A stretch of 64,000 bases of DNA from contig CP060499.1 in the NCBI GenBank assembly GCA_024760525.1, positions 1,736,001-1,800,000 on the forward strand. Direction: 5' to 3'. The position numbers and the translations under genes are program-made. Positions 8,431 to 17,108 of the stretch are shown one piece after another (position 1 is the first letter of the stretch; every line of letters begins with the position of its first letter). The notes beneath the pieces are model-generated. The model saw only the letters and a list, made by a program, of their open reading frames with translations, was not told the origin of the DNA and made no database searches. Origin of the DNA: Nitrospira sp. GTDB taxonomy: Bacteria > Nitrospirota > Nitrospiria > Nitrospirales > Nitrospiraceae.

Positions 8431-9294
8431 ATGCCTAGCGGGGACAATCGGGCGGTGCTCATCACCGGAGCGTCCACTGGAATTGGAGCGGCTTGTGCCC
8501 ATCATCTTGATCGACTAGGGTTCAAGGTGTTCGCAGGAGTGAGGAGGTCCGAAGATTGCGCGGCCCTTCAAAAGGAAAGTTCAGATCGGCTCGTGCCGAT
8601 TGAGTTGGATGTGACAGACCTTTCGACCATCGAAAAAGCTCAATTATTAGTTTCAAAAGAAGTTATAAAGAGCGGATTGTTTGGCCTAGTTAACAATGCT
8701 GGCATCGCGGTCGTTGGGCCGATTGAAGCCGTCCCGATTCCGGACTTGCGACAACAGCTCGAAGTCAACGTCGTTGGGCAGGTTGCCGTCACCCAGATGT
8801 TTCTCCCATTAGTCAGGCAGGCGTGTGGACGAATCGTCAACATGGGTTCCATCGCCGGTCTCTCGACCATGCCGCTCATGGGACCGTATTCGGCATCAAA
8901 GTTCGCGCTGGAAGCGATTACCGACGCGCTGCGCTTGGAAGTCCAGCAATGGGGTATTCATGTCTCGATCATTGAGCCGGGTGCGATCGCCACGCCTATT
9001 TGGAATAAGTCGGCCATCGAAGCGGCCGAACGAGAAGCGGCAATAGAGAGTGAAATTCGCGCTCTCTACAAACCTGTGGTCGCCGCGGTTAGAAAGGTTG
9101 TCGGACAAGCATCGAAGCGAGCCATCTCTCCGCAGGCCGTCGCAAAGGCGGTTGAAACGGCGTTGACGGCACCTTCTCCAAGAACACGGTATCTCGTCGG
9201 CACGGACGCGAAGTTCCGCGCACTCATGGCGAATGTGCTTCCTGATCGCATTTCGGACCGGCTCTTGACCTGGATCCTCAAATTGCCTCATTGA
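8431..9294 (+). CDS. Short-chain dehydrogenase/reductase
   Basis: A 287-residue classical SDR. It shows the Rossmann nucleotide site TGASTGIGAA near the N-terminus, the NNAG motif, a conserved Ser in NMGSIAGLS and the catalytic YSASK. An extended C-terminal part (about residues 190-287) includes SPQAVAKAVETAL, like SDRs acting on retinol-like or steroid-like substrates; the true substrate cannot be told. The ATG at 8431 follows GGAGGG, whereas an earlier in-frame ATG (8368) would add a poorly conserved tail. Its last 7 bp overlap the convergent gene ending at 9288. Confidence 0.9.
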   Translation: MPSGDNRAVLITGASTGIGAACAHHLDRLGFKVFAGVRRSEDCAALQKESSDRLVPIELDVTDLSTIEKAQLLVSKEVIKSGLFGLVNNAGIAVVGPIEAVPIPDLRQQLEVNVVGQVAVTQMFLPLVRQACGRIVNMGSIAGLSTMPLMGPYSASKFALEAITDALRLEVQQWGIHVSIIEPGAIATPIWNKSAIEAAEREAAIESEIRALYKPVVAAVRKVVGQASKRAISPQAVAKAVETALTAPSPRTRYLVGTDAKFRALMANVLPDRISDRLLTWILKLPH

Positions 9295-10202
9295 ACAAGC
9301 GCTGCCGGTTTGCTCATCCCGATGCCGAGCTGTCGTTTCGAAATGTCGAAGGAGAAACGGAGCTGGACAGCGAGATATTTTTGGACCAACCCTTCTCGGT
9401 CCAACGGCTGGTCTTGTTCATGATATACGGCTAATTCCACGTTCTGCCAGCGCGCCGCGAGTCCGATGATCCAATCCAATTCCGTTGGATTGACCGCGTT
9501 GGCAGCCTGCCGGTCTGTGAACATATTTACGTCCCCATACAGCACGATCTTGTTCTTATAGAGGTCCAGGTCGGCATGCGCGACATACCGAAAGAGGGCT
9601 CGGCCGGTATTGTCAGGCCTCGCGAAGTAATTGTTGTTATGAAAGAGCCATCCTGCCCCGGCATAGACGGATAGGTTTTGATTTGGAAAGTGACGGTGCC
9701 ATCCCGGAAGGTCCTGGACCGCCTGGAACTTGGCCGTCACGAGTCCATCGCCATATTCCTGCGTGACGCCTTTGCGATCGATCGGCACATCACGTTCGTA
9801 CTGCAGACGCCAGTTGAAATGGCCAAGTACACCGGTCAGGGCATAGGTGCCGTCCCATTCGCTCAGTTCGATCCATCCGTTGGTGCGGTCGGAGAAGAAG
9901 TTCTGATCCGTATAAAAGGTGAGATATTGCTTGTAGAGATCGGTTTCCAGATGGAGCATATGGCGTAAGCCCACAAGGCCCGTGTTATCCGGTCTGGCGG
10001 CAAAGGAGGGATTTGAAGCGAACACACCGGTGAGGAGATAGCCGGCAAAGAGCGATTCTTCCGTGTCTCGACCGTTCGCGTCCTCCAAAGAGGGAAGCGG
10101 GCGTCCGTATTTCTCCAATGCCGGCGCATCACTTGGCCAGATGATGAAGCTACAACAAAGAGCATGTGAAATACATAATGCCCAGCTTCGCGTGAGACGC
10201 AT
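9288..10202 (-). CDS. Probable outer-membrane beta-barrel protein with internal duplication
   Basis: A 304-residue protein with a signal peptide (cleavage near APA-LE; start ATG 10202). The mature part alternates polar and aromatic residues in strand-like stretches (WRLQYERDV, NLSVYAGAGWLF, KIVLYGDVNMF), suggesting a barrel. Two halves are alike: FARPDNTG...DLYKNKIVLYGD...FTDRQ...YHEQDQPLDREGLVQKY repeats ARPDNTG...DLYKQYLTFYTDQ...FSDRT...YERDVPIDRKGVTQEY. The enzyme or transport role is unknown. It ends the minus-strand run 9288-13631 and overlaps the SDR stop by 7 bp. Confidence 0.8.
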   Translation of the reverse strand: MRLTRSWALCISHALCCSFIIWPSDAPALEKYGRPLPSLEDANGRDTEESLFAGYLLTGVFASNPSFAARPDNTGLVGLRHMLHLETDLYKQYLTFYTDQNFFSDRTNGWIELSEWDGTYALTGVLGHFNWRLQYERDVPIDRKGVTQEYGDGLVTAKFQAVQDLPGWHRHFPNQNLSVYAGAGWLFHNNNYFARPDNTGRALFRYVAHADLDLYKNKIVLYGDVNMFTDRQAANAVNPTELDWIIGLAARWQNVELAVYHEQDQPLDREGLVQKYLAVQLRFSFDISKRQLGIGMSKPAALVQ

Positions 10203-10274
10203 GGTTCCAATCACCGGCCGATTTCCGATTTCGGGCCGCGGAGAAAAGCCACCGAATGTGGACGGTGACGGATG

Positions 10275-10664
10275 TTACGGTATACAGGGCTCAAAAATTT
10301 CTTCGCAATCATTGGAGGCGTCAAAGGTCGGAGGAACAAAACGGTAATGCACATCGACGATCCGGTCGTCGGCCAAAATAACCGTGGCCCAGCAGCCATG
10401 GCGAATAGTGGCAAAGCTGCTTTTCCCAACCGGCCGTGATTCTTCGAGAATCGGGGCCTCTCGATAGTATCGAAGGAATGTCCACTTGTCCTCGGTTCGT
10501 TCCTGCAGGGGCTTGCCCGCGCAGGAAAGGACCTTCGACTTGGATTGTCCGACCATCTGCTGTTGATTCGGATATTCCCTCACTTGTGCGAGGGGACTAC
10601 AACCCACCCACGATAACATTCCGACGAGTACCGGCATGAGCACGCACAGATGCAACCTGTTCAT
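10275..10664 (-). CDS. Small putative lipoprotein
   Basis: A 129-residue protein with a lipoprotein signal (MNRLHLCVLMPVLVGMLSWVGC, lipid on Cys22). The mature part includes GQSKSKVLSCAGKPLQERTE, resembling the short SmpA/OmlA-like periplasmic motif in which a loop G-K-S-x-x-x-V-x-x-x-x-G-x-P links to a Trp-containing strand (DKWTFLRY). I chose ATG 10664 because it opens directly with the signal. The two genes on either side are also exported, so it is likely part of an envelope operon. Function unknown. Confidence 0.7.
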   Translation of the reverse strand: MNRLHLCVLMPVLVGMLSWVGCSPLAQVREYPNQQQMVGQSKSKVLSCAGKPLQERTEDKWTFLRYYREAPILEESRPVGKSSFATIRHGCWATVILADDRIVDVHYRFVPPTFDASNDCEEIFEPCIP

Positions 10665-10736
10665 GAAAGCCCATTGTATGCTCGGAATCGGAAAATGCAA
10701 TCGCCTGAGATGGAGGTACGGAGGCAAGGAGCTCGA

Positions 10737-11183
10737 TCAGCCGACGAGATCAGGGTTCAATCGGGTCAGAGGCGTGACGGAGAGGGCCTTGATCTCATTA
10801 TAGACGATCGTACGGCCCACTTGGCGGAGGCGGCTGAAGACGCCTTCCACGATGACTTGATCACCTTCACGGACCTCCAGCTGACCGAGGCTGACGACTT
10901 TCAACGTTCCGGCATGGTCCTGCAGCAGAAATCCATAGGCAGGTTGCCCTTGACGATTGGTAGCCAGCTGCACGTTCATGACTTTCCCGGTGACCACGAC
11001 ATCTTGACGGTCGTAAAGCTCAGGATGTGCCAAGAGTTCCGAGATCTCAATCAAGCTGACGGCCATGGCCGGACTCGCGGTGCCGAGTATCACGGTAGAG
11101 AACGAATAGATGGGCAAGAAAAGAGGAAGGACGACCGCCCACGCGAGAAGAGACTGTCGGATGGTAGGCTGCGTCGTCATCAT
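10737..11183 (-). CDS. Exported OB-fold protein
   Basis: A 148-residue protein with an N-terminal hydrophobic signal (about residues 12-45, cleavage near AMA-VS), then ISELLAHPELYDRQDVVVTG, GFLLQDHAGTLKVVS and GDQVIVEGVFSRLRQVGRTI. This pattern of strands matches the OB-fold of the tRNA-anticodon/nucleic-acid-binding type often found in exported bacterial proteins. The ligand is unknown. The start ATG 11183 lies 48 bp downstream of the end of the 394-aa gene on the same strand, consistent with co-transcription. Confidence 0.7.
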   Translation of the reverse strand: MMTTQPTIRQSLLAWAVVLPLFLPIYSFSTVILGTASPAMAVSLIEISELLAHPELYDRQDVVVTGKVMNVQLATNRQGQPAYGFLLQDHAGTLKVVSLGQLEVREGDQVIVEGVFSRLRQVGRTIVYNEIKALSVTPLTRLNPDLVG

Positions 11184-11230
11184 TGATGTGCAATTATACC
11201 GAACTGCCGGCGATTGGCAAGGCTGAAAGT

Positions 11231-12415
11231 TTACCATTTGTCGGAGGCCCTGCCGCTGACGTCCTCTCCAAAAAAATTGTGAAGAATATGCCGTTGTAAG
11301 TCAGTCAGTTCGCCTTGAGCCGCCTCACCCGCTCGCGAGGGGAGGGCATCGGATTCCTTGGGTGCCGGCGCCGATCGCTTCAGTAACTCTTGATCCAGCG
11401 CCTCGTCGCTCGTGTCCACGTCATTTTGGATAGAGACGAGCCGTTGGAGTCCGAACAACGTTCTGGTCGTTTCAGTGTGTACGGCGTTGGAACTGGCTCC
11501 GAATACGAGAGAATTCCACAGTCTTGTCTCGGCCGCTTCCGGAATTCCAATCCCCGCATAGACCCCCAACTTTTCGATCAGGGAGGATTCTGTCCCTTCG
11601 AGTCCGTCATAGGTGGCAATCGATCGTTCAATCGGAGCATAGGAAAGCACACGCAGGGTCTCTTTCCACAAATCGGGTGAAGGGATGTGTGGGTCGGCTG
11701 TGTGAGATCCGGAACATTTGGCCTGGATGGCGAGGAGATATTGAGACAAAAACTTTACCTTTCTGGCCGCCAGGGTACCGGCTGGAATGCCCCAGATATG
11801 GCCGATCTCATGGTCCTGTAACGTCGTCTGATCGGATGTCTGGCGTTCACGTTCCGCAAGAGAGAGGCGTTTTCTGAACCGTTCGGCGAAGCGAAGCTGG
11901 GTCTGCATCTCGACGACCAAACGGTGTTTCTGGTATTCCTCCGCGCTAATCTCGTTCTTGTCCCACCCCTCTTCCAATAACCGCAATGTCGTCGATGGGA
12001 CGGCAGAACGAGCGCGTGCCTTGAAGTCTCCAATTCTATCGGCAGGAACTCCACGAGCTGCAAGAAGTGCGGCGGCCCGAGCGGCCAGCGCGTCCGCCGT
12101 ACGGATAAAATTCCGGAGGGCGACACATTGGAGCCACGTCCGTTCACGGCGAAGTCGAACCCGCTTGCGATACTCGTTCCGTCGATCGATCATTGCCGTG
12201 ATCGATTCCTGGGTCATCGTGGTGACAGGTTTTTTCCCGGAGACACACCGAGGATCCGGTCGATCCGCGACCATGAACAGAATTTCGTCGTGTGTGACAT
12301 CAAGATATTGTAAGAGCAGAAGCCTGAGGATGATGCGGCCTTGTATCGGCAAGCCCGCAATAATCTCTTCAATCATCTCTGTGGTAAGAGGCGGCGAGAT
12401 CAGTGCTTGTGTCAT
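11231..12415 (-). CDS. Unknown 394-aa protein
   Basis: I do not recognise this protein. The start at 12415 (MTQALISPPLTTEMIEEII) is preferred over an upstream in-frame ATG. Residues 1-60 look like a helical region of the sigma/HTH kind (GRIILRLLLLQYLDVTHDEI). A long Arg/Glu-rich helix, probably coiled coil, follows at about 75-195. Next is a segment reading DHEIGHIWGIPAGTLAARKVKF, which also looks like a helix-turn-helix. The C-terminal 180 residues are helical and acidic. There is no signal peptide. A DNA- or RNA-associated role is possible but unproven. It lies in the minus-strand run next to a 73-aa gene. Confidence 0.6.
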   Translation of the reverse strand: MTQALISPPLTTEMIEEIIAGLPIQGRIILRLLLLQYLDVTHDEILFMVADRPDPRCVSGKKPVTTMTQESITAMIDRRNEYRKRVRLRRERTWLQCVALRNFIRTADALAARAAALLAARGVPADRIGDFKARARSAVPSTTLRLLEEGWDKNEISAEEYQKHRLVVEMQTQLRFAERFRKRLSLAERERQTSDQTTLQDHEIGHIWGIPAGTLAARKVKFLSQYLLAIQAKCSGSHTADPHIPSPDLWKETLRVLSYAPIERSIATYDGLEGTESSLIEKLGVYAGIGIPEAAETRLWNSLVFGASSNAVHTETTRTLFGLQRLVSIQNDVDTSDEALDQELLKRSAPAPKESDALPSRAGEAAQGELTDLQRHILHNFFGEDVSGRASDKW

Positions 12416-12504
12416 GGTTTTCCGATCAGGTCGTGAAGGTCCAGTTGTTGGATGAGGCGGGGATGCATGACACTTCCCTGGCACATGGCTTCCAGTCGGC
12501 GGTG

Positions 12505-12726
12505 CTAGGCGGTCCCGGCCCGCTGCTGTTGATGCTGTTCAAGTTGGAGCGCAACGTATTCACGAACATCCTGAACGGTGCCGCTGATGAACATTTCTCT
12601 GGGGATTTCTACCCGCACGAGCCGTGAAGGATCAATGCCCCGTTCTTGGGCGTAATGTTCATCGATGTAAAGGCTCAGAGAGCCGTCAGGAAAACGTAAG
12701 GCATAGAGGGCGGTTGTATCAGCCAT
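12505..12726 (-). CDS. Small conserved-looking protein (73 aa)
   Basis: An unrecognised 73-residue soluble protein (MADTTALYALRFPDGSLSLY...) with an acidic beta-like first half and a Gln-rich helical tail (EYVALQLEQHQQQ). GGAAGGACC lies close upstream of the ATG. It sits 90 bp upstream of the 394-aa unknown and about 180 bp downstream of the HemQ-like gene, all on the minus strand, so it may be co-expressed with them. Confidence 0.6.
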   Translation of the reverse strand: MADTTALYALRFPDGSLSLYIDEHYAQERGIDPSRLVRVEIPREMFISGTVQDVREYVALQLEQHQQQRAGTA

Positions 12727-12908
12727 GCGAGGTCCTTCCTGTCATCGTGGTACCTCGTAGAGGTAACACAGGGCTCGTCAGGCTGTCAAAGCGGGACTGC
12801 CGGTACACATAAAGCGAAACGGCTTTCAGTCGGGTGACCGAAAGCCGTTCGGCAGCACGGATGATGGTGAAAGCGAAGACTCGAGGAGATTCTCGCTCCG
12901 GGCGCGGT

Positions 12909-13631
12909 TCAGCCTCCCAATGTATCGAGCGTTTCCTTGAGACTCCGGCGGATACACGTGAAGATCGGGGTGTCCCGCAAGGTATACCGGGATCCTTCCG
13001 TCTCTCGCAGCGCCATCACCAGATCCAGGAAGTCCTCCGGTTTGTCGCTCTCAAAGGCCACTACCCACTCTTGATCGTCTAACCCGAAGGAATAGGTCGT
13101 GTTCAGCTTGACGGACGGGAACCGATGTCCCACTTCGATATGCTCGTCCATCATTCCTTGGCGCGCCGCCTTCGTCAGCAAAAACCACTCGCGCGTTTTG
13201 AGAAATGGATACACGAAGATGTACTTGCCTTTTCCCGGCACCACCGTGAGCCGTTTCCCTTCCTGCCCTGCGTGCGCATGGTGGTCGACATAGACGGATC
13301 GCTTGGTCATCGCCAGATAGGAATACGGAGTTGAGAGATACTGTCCGAGACCTGAGGCGAGCATCTTGGCACTCATGTCTTGGAACAGGTCCAGGTCATA
13401 GCTGATGCGCCACAGCATGAAGTCGCAGTCGCCCCGGATACCGACGGTGGAATAGGGGACCATCAGCACCTTGCCGTTGAAGTCCTCCGCAGCGCGCAGG
13501 AACTCCTGCTTGCCCTGGGTGCGCACATCTTCCGGGAGGCGCCGCCATGCGGGGTCCACTTTATAAAACACGAAGTTCACGTACTGCCGCCGAGGTGTCG
13601 GTGCGGCGGGGGGTGTGTCCGGAGTCGACAT
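12909..13631 (-). CDS. HemQ-like (chlorite dismutase superfamily) protein, probable coproheme decarboxylase
   Basis: A 240-residue soluble protein of the chlorite dismutase/HemQ superfamily. The proximal heme His is in MDEHIEVG (His164). A Tyr in FVYPF (Tyr141) sits where the catalytic Tyr of coproheme decarboxylases lies. The segment LNTTYSFGLDDQ aligns by eye with the stretch that carries the distal Arg in true chlorite dismutases (recalled from the Nitrospira enzyme), and Leu/Asn stand there instead. Heme synthesis via coproheme is therefore more likely than chlorite detoxification. There is no signal peptide. AAAGGAGC precedes the ATG. Confidence 0.85.
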   Translation of the reverse strand: MSTPDTPPAAPTPRRQYVNFVFYKVDPAWRRLPEDVRTQGKQEFLRAAEDFNGKVLMVPYSTVGIRGDCDFMLWRISYDLDLFQDMSAKMLASGLGQYLSTPYSYLAMTKRSVYVDHHAHAGQEGKRLTVVPGKGKYIFVYPFLKTREWFLLTKAARQGMMDEHIEVGHRFPSVKLNTTYSFGLDDQEWVVAFESDKPEDFLDLVMALRETEGSRYTLRDTPIFTCIRRSLKETLDTLGG

Positions 13632-13765
13632 TCAAAGCTCCTTTAGTAGAGTGACAAGAAACACTTCCTCAGTTTTTGTTCGTTTAGCATTTCCCCTTCG
13701 GCCTTGTCAACGGGAGACGGGCTTATCCATTGACAGGCTGTGAGGGTTCTGTTAGTCGCAACCGC

Positions 13766-14362
13766 ATGCATCACGCCTGTCAGGGATCTATGGGGCTTGC
13801 TGTGACCTGCATGCTTGGCATCGCGTGTCCCTCGGCTGCGATCGAGGTAGACCCGGCGCACGCACAAATCCAGGCCGCACTTGACCGCGGAACAAGAGCG
13901 GCGGCACACCATCAGCCGCCCGAAACCTTCTATGCGCGGTTTGGAGGCGCTGATGAGCTGCATGCCGGCGGGTTTCTGATCACAAAGCTCGGTGCACTAT
14001 CGGTGATGGCGACGCATATGGCGTTACGCGGACTTGAACCGAGCTGGGCCGATGTCGCCCAAGTGACGCAGGCCCGGACGATGCTCGTCAACACCGTCAT
14101 TTTCGGGGATAGTCCTTCTTTCGCGGTGAACAGTTATGTGGTGCTCGATCAGGGGGGGAAGGTCATCAAGCCCATGACCATGCGAGTCGATGGGCAAGCC
14201 AGTCGCAGCGCGGTCTGGCCCAACTCGCCTAAATTTCGGGCCAAAGTCGTGGCCGCATTTGGGTACGCCGATTTCGACCCAAAAGCGCAGACAACTCTTA
14301 CCGTGTTTCCCGCAACCGGTGGAGAGGTTCGATTTTTGCTCGACTTCGGGCAAATAGAGTAG
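13766..14362 (+). CDS. Exported protein of unknown function
   Basis: A 198-residue protein with a signal-like N-terminus (GLAVTCMLGIACPSAAIEV). The mature sequence has a helical part (AQIQAALDRGTRAAAHH), an FYARFGG block, and a beta-rich second half ending in GEVRFLLDFGQIE. I do not recognise a family. The start is uncertain: ATG 13766 gives the shortest signal, while an in-frame TTG at 13730 would add 12 residues; neither has a strong ribosome site. It diverges from the HemQ-like gene and precedes cinA by 15 bp, so it may share its transcript. Confidence 0.6.
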   Translation: MHHACQGSMGLAVTCMLGIACPSAAIEVDPAHAQIQAALDRGTRAAAHHQPPETFYARFGGADELHAGGFLITKLGALSVMATHMALRGLEPSWADVAQVTQARTMLVNTVIFGDSPSFAVNSYVVLDQGGKVIKPMTMRVDGQASRSAVWPNSPKFRAKVVAAFGYADFDPKAQTTLTVFPATGGEVRFLLDFGQIE

Positions 14363-14377
14363 GGGCGTCATCCCGCT

Positions 14378-15673
14378 ATGCGCAGGTCTCCCGCATCGGA
14401 CCATCTATATCTCGCTGAAACGATTGCGATAGGGTCGGAACTTCTCGTGGGAGGCCGGTCTGACAGCAATTCGTTGTTCATCACCGACTCGCTGGCAGCG
14501 ATCGGCATCGAGGTCAGGTTTAAGTCAATCGTCGGGGACGATGAGTCGGACATTGCAGACGTGCTGAAGACAGCCTGTCGCCGGGCCGGTATCGTCATCA
14601 TTACCGGAGGACTAGGCCCGACGGTCGACGACTGTACCAGAGAAGCTGTCGCAGCGGTCACCGGCTTCCGGCTAGCACGCCGGAAAGAGGCGCTCGACGG
14701 CATGAGGGCCAGGCTGGCTCAGTGGGGGCGAATACCGAATCGCGGCCAATTGCGACAGGCGCTCATTCCATCTCGCGCGGGGGTCATCCCGAACCCGGTG
14801 GGTTCCGCGCCGGGTTTCGCGTTGGTGTGGCGGGGGACACGTATCATTGCATTGCCAGGTGTTCCGAGTGAGATGCGCGCGATGGTAGAAGAGTCGGTTC
14901 TCCCGCTCTTAACCTCTCAAGTTGAGCGATCAAAAGGGCTACATCCACATCCGATCACGAGGGTGGTCTTTCACACGTGGGGACTGCCTGAGGCTGACGT
15001 GGACGCCAAGTTACAGGGTCTGATGACAAAACGGACACCGGTCGCGTTGGGTCTGCTTGCTTCGCCGACCGGAGTGCTGGTGTCGTTGACAACGAAGGCA
15101 CAAAGTCCCATCAAGAAGGAGAGTCTATCTTCGCTGGTGCTGGAAGTTCGAGCGAGATTGCAGGAGTGGATCTATGCGGAAGGTTACGACACCCTGGAAG
15201 AGGTGGTCGGTCGAATGTTGCGCGAGCAGAAACTGACCGTCGCGGTTGCCGAGTCGTGTACCGGAGGTCTGATTGGACACCGTCTTACGCAGGTACCGGG
15301 ATCCTCGGCCTATCTCGATCGGGGAGCCATCTGCTACAGCAATCAGGCGAAAACGGAGATGCTCGGAGTTCCGGCAAGTCTCATAGGGCAATATGGTGCG
15401 GTGAGCCGGGAAGTCGCTGCGGCGATGGCCAAGGGCATGCGTGAACGGGCGGGTGCGTCGGTGGCGTTGAGTGTGACGGGTATCGCCGGACCCGGAGGCG
15501 CGACGCAGACTAAACCCGTCGGGTTGGTGTACATCGGGCTCGACGATGGCAGCGGCAACACGATCACGAAGGAATTGCGATTCCATGGGGACCGCTCCGT
15601 CATTAAACAGCGCGCCGCCCAGGCGGCTCTGGATATGCTTCGCCGGTGGTTGATCGACAGAGTCAGGACATGA
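14378..15673 (+). CDS. cinA: CinA-family protein (nicotinamide-nucleotide amidase domain)
   Basis: A 431-residue two-domain protein. The N-terminal MoaB/MogA-like (COG1058) domain shows IAIGSELLVGGRSDSNS and ITGGLGPTVDDCTREAV. The C-terminal amidase domain (from about residue 270) shows AVAESCTGGLIGHRL, AICYSNQAK and VTGIAGPGG. The family hydrolyses NMN to nicotinate mononucleotide and is linked to NAD salvage and, in some bacteria, to competence and recA. Its stop overlaps the start of thpR (ATGA), so the two are translationally coupled. Confidence 0.94.
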   Translation: MRRSPASDHLYLAETIAIGSELLVGGRSDSNSLFITDSLAAIGIEVRFKSIVGDDESDIADVLKTACRRAGIVIITGGLGPTVDDCTREAVAAVTGFRLARRKEALDGMRARLAQWGRIPNRGQLRQALIPSRAGVIPNPVGSAPGFALVWRGTRIIALPGVPSEMRAMVEESVLPLLTSQVERSKGLHPHPITRVVFHTWGLPEADVDAKLQGLMTKRTPVALGLLASPTGVLVSLTTKAQSPIKKESLSSLVLEVRARLQEWIYAEGYDTLEEVVGRMLREQKLTVAVAESCTGGLIGHRLTQVPGSSAYLDRGAICYSNQAKTEMLGVPASLIGQYGAVSREVAAAMAKGMRERAGASVALSVTGIAGPGGATQTKPVGLVYIGLDDGSGNTITKELRFHGDRSVIKQRAAQAALDMLRRWLIDRVRT

Positions 15674-16284
15674 TTCGGGCATTCCTCGCCGTGGAAATCG
15701 ACGATGAGGTCCGCGCAGGTCTCTCCCACGTGCAGCAAGATCTCAAACGGCGGCTTGCGCTTCATCCCTCAAAAGATACCCGTATGACCTGGGGACAACC
15801 CAATTCGTTTCATCTCACGATCAGGTTTCTTGGAGACACGGACGAGCAGCTCATCGGCCACATGCGTGATGCGATGGCGATTGTCAGGCAGTCGCACCCG
15901 ACCATTCAGATTCCCCTCGATCAGCTGCAAGCGTTTCCCAACGCTCGACAGCCGCGGGTTCTATGGGTAGGGCCGTCTGAGCAGTGGCTGCAAAGCGCCG
16001 CGGCAACCCAGTTGACTGCTTTCCATCAGGCCATCGAGTCTCGCTGTCGCTCGTTCGGTTTCGCACCGGATGACAAACCCTTCATGCCGCACCTGACACT
16101 GGCACGGATCAAGATAGGCGAACGACAAGTTGGGCAGTTTCTGACGCAAAGCGGCGTCTGTGCCTGCCCGCTCTCGTTAGGAAAGATCACAGTCGGAGCG
16201 CTTGTGCTGATGAAAAGCGAGCTGCGTCCTACCGGGTCTCTGTATACGAAACTGTGGGAGGTGGGAGAAGGTTGCCACGGGTAG
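15670..16284 (+). CDS. thpR: RNA 2',3'-cyclic phosphodiesterase (2H family)
   Basis: A 204-residue protein of the 2H phosphoesterase superfamily. Both catalytic H-x-T/S-x motifs are visible, as HLTIRFLG near residue 48 and HLTLARI near residue 142. It opens 2',3'-cyclic phosphates on RNA ends (earlier called 2'-5' RNA ligase). The start ATG 15670 overlaps the cinA stop by four bases, replacing the longer upstream reading. It ends 43 bp before the convergent ankyrin gene. Confidence 0.93.
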   Translation: MIRAFLAVEIDDEVRAGLSHVQQDLKRRLALHPSKDTRMTWGQPNSFHLTIRFLGDTDEQLIGHMRDAMAIVRQSHPTIQIPLDQLQAFPNARQPRVLWVGPSEQWLQSAAATQLTAFHQAIESRCRSFGFAPDDKPFMPHLTLARIKIGERQVGQFLTQSGVCACPLSLGKITVGALVLMKSELRPTGSLYTKLWEVGEGCHG

Positions 16285-16326
16285 CAGCGATCTATTCGGT
16301 GCGCCCGAGCGCACTCGCACAGGATG

Positions 16327-16872
16327 TCATGGTTCGAGCAGTGGAACGAGTGCCGTATGGCCTTGCTGAAGAGCCAGGTCCACCGGACGTTCTCCGGTCG
16401 ACAGCCTGGCATTCTTATCCCCTCCGTGTTTCAGCAGCAGTTCGATAATCGTCTGATCGCCTCGATACGCCCCAACATGCAATAGCGTCACGCCGCCCAT
16501 CCGCACCTGGCCGTTCACATCCGCGCCCTTGTGCAGGAGGAGGGTCACCACGTCTCGATGTCCCTGTTGCACTGCGAGGGAAAGCGGCGTCATTCCATCC
16601 GTTCTCCGCTGATTCACGGCCGCTCCTTGTTCCAACAAGAGCGCCACCACCTCCCGATGCCCATTCTTCACAGCCAACAGCAGCGGTGTCATCCCGCGCT
16701 CATCGGCTGCCTGCACGCCGACCCCCTGCCCAAGGAAGATCTCCACTCGGAGGAGATTGCCATCGGAGGCGGCTGTGCGTAACTTCTCCTCCGGCGCCGT
16801 CGCGCAGCCGCTCAGAAGAATGAGCGCGAGCGTACATGGGCCAAGTTTGCAATTTGAAGGAACCTGTTTCAT
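16327..16872 (-). CDS. Ankyrin-repeat lipoprotein (short paralog)
   Basis: A 181-residue protein with a lipoprotein signal ending ALILLSGC (start ATG 16872). It has about five ankyrin repeats, with consensus pieces such as GMTPLLLAVKNGHREVVALL, GMTPLSLAVQQGHRDVVTLL and VTLLHVGAYRGDQTIIELLL. It probably acts as a protein-binding scaffold anchored in the envelope. The last two repeats match the end of the larger ankyrin protein just upstream (GGDKNA, RPxDLAxQQGHT), so the two are tandem paralogs. Confidence 0.88.
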   Translation of the reverse strand: MKQVPSNCKLGPCTLALILLSGCATAPEEKLRTAASDGNLLRVEIFLGQGVGVQAADERGMTPLLLAVKNGHREVVALLLEQGAAVNQRRTDGMTPLSLAVQQGHRDVVTLLLHKGADVNGQVRMGGVTLLHVGAYRGDQTIIELLLKHGGDKNARLSTGERPVDLALQQGHTALVPLLEP

Positions 16873-17108
16873 ATCGCATCTTCCTTTTTCGGTGAGCTTG
16901 ATGGAGTCGAGAAGTACCGAATGATGCCGGATATCGCATACGCGAGATTGTATTACACGGCAACTCAACCGCAGATCAAGAGTTATGCCTGAGATGCCCA
17001 TGAGACGAGTCTGTGTTCTTGTGCCTCGTCATTCTGTAACGAGGCGAGAGAAGCGGGATCGAGCTGCTGTTGGGAGATCAGAACAATCTGACTCTTCAGT
17101 CATCATGC

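Noticed and set aside
12909..13631. True chlorite dismutase
   Set aside because: There is no Arg at the position aligned by eye with the distal catalytic Arg, and a HemQ-type Tyr is present.
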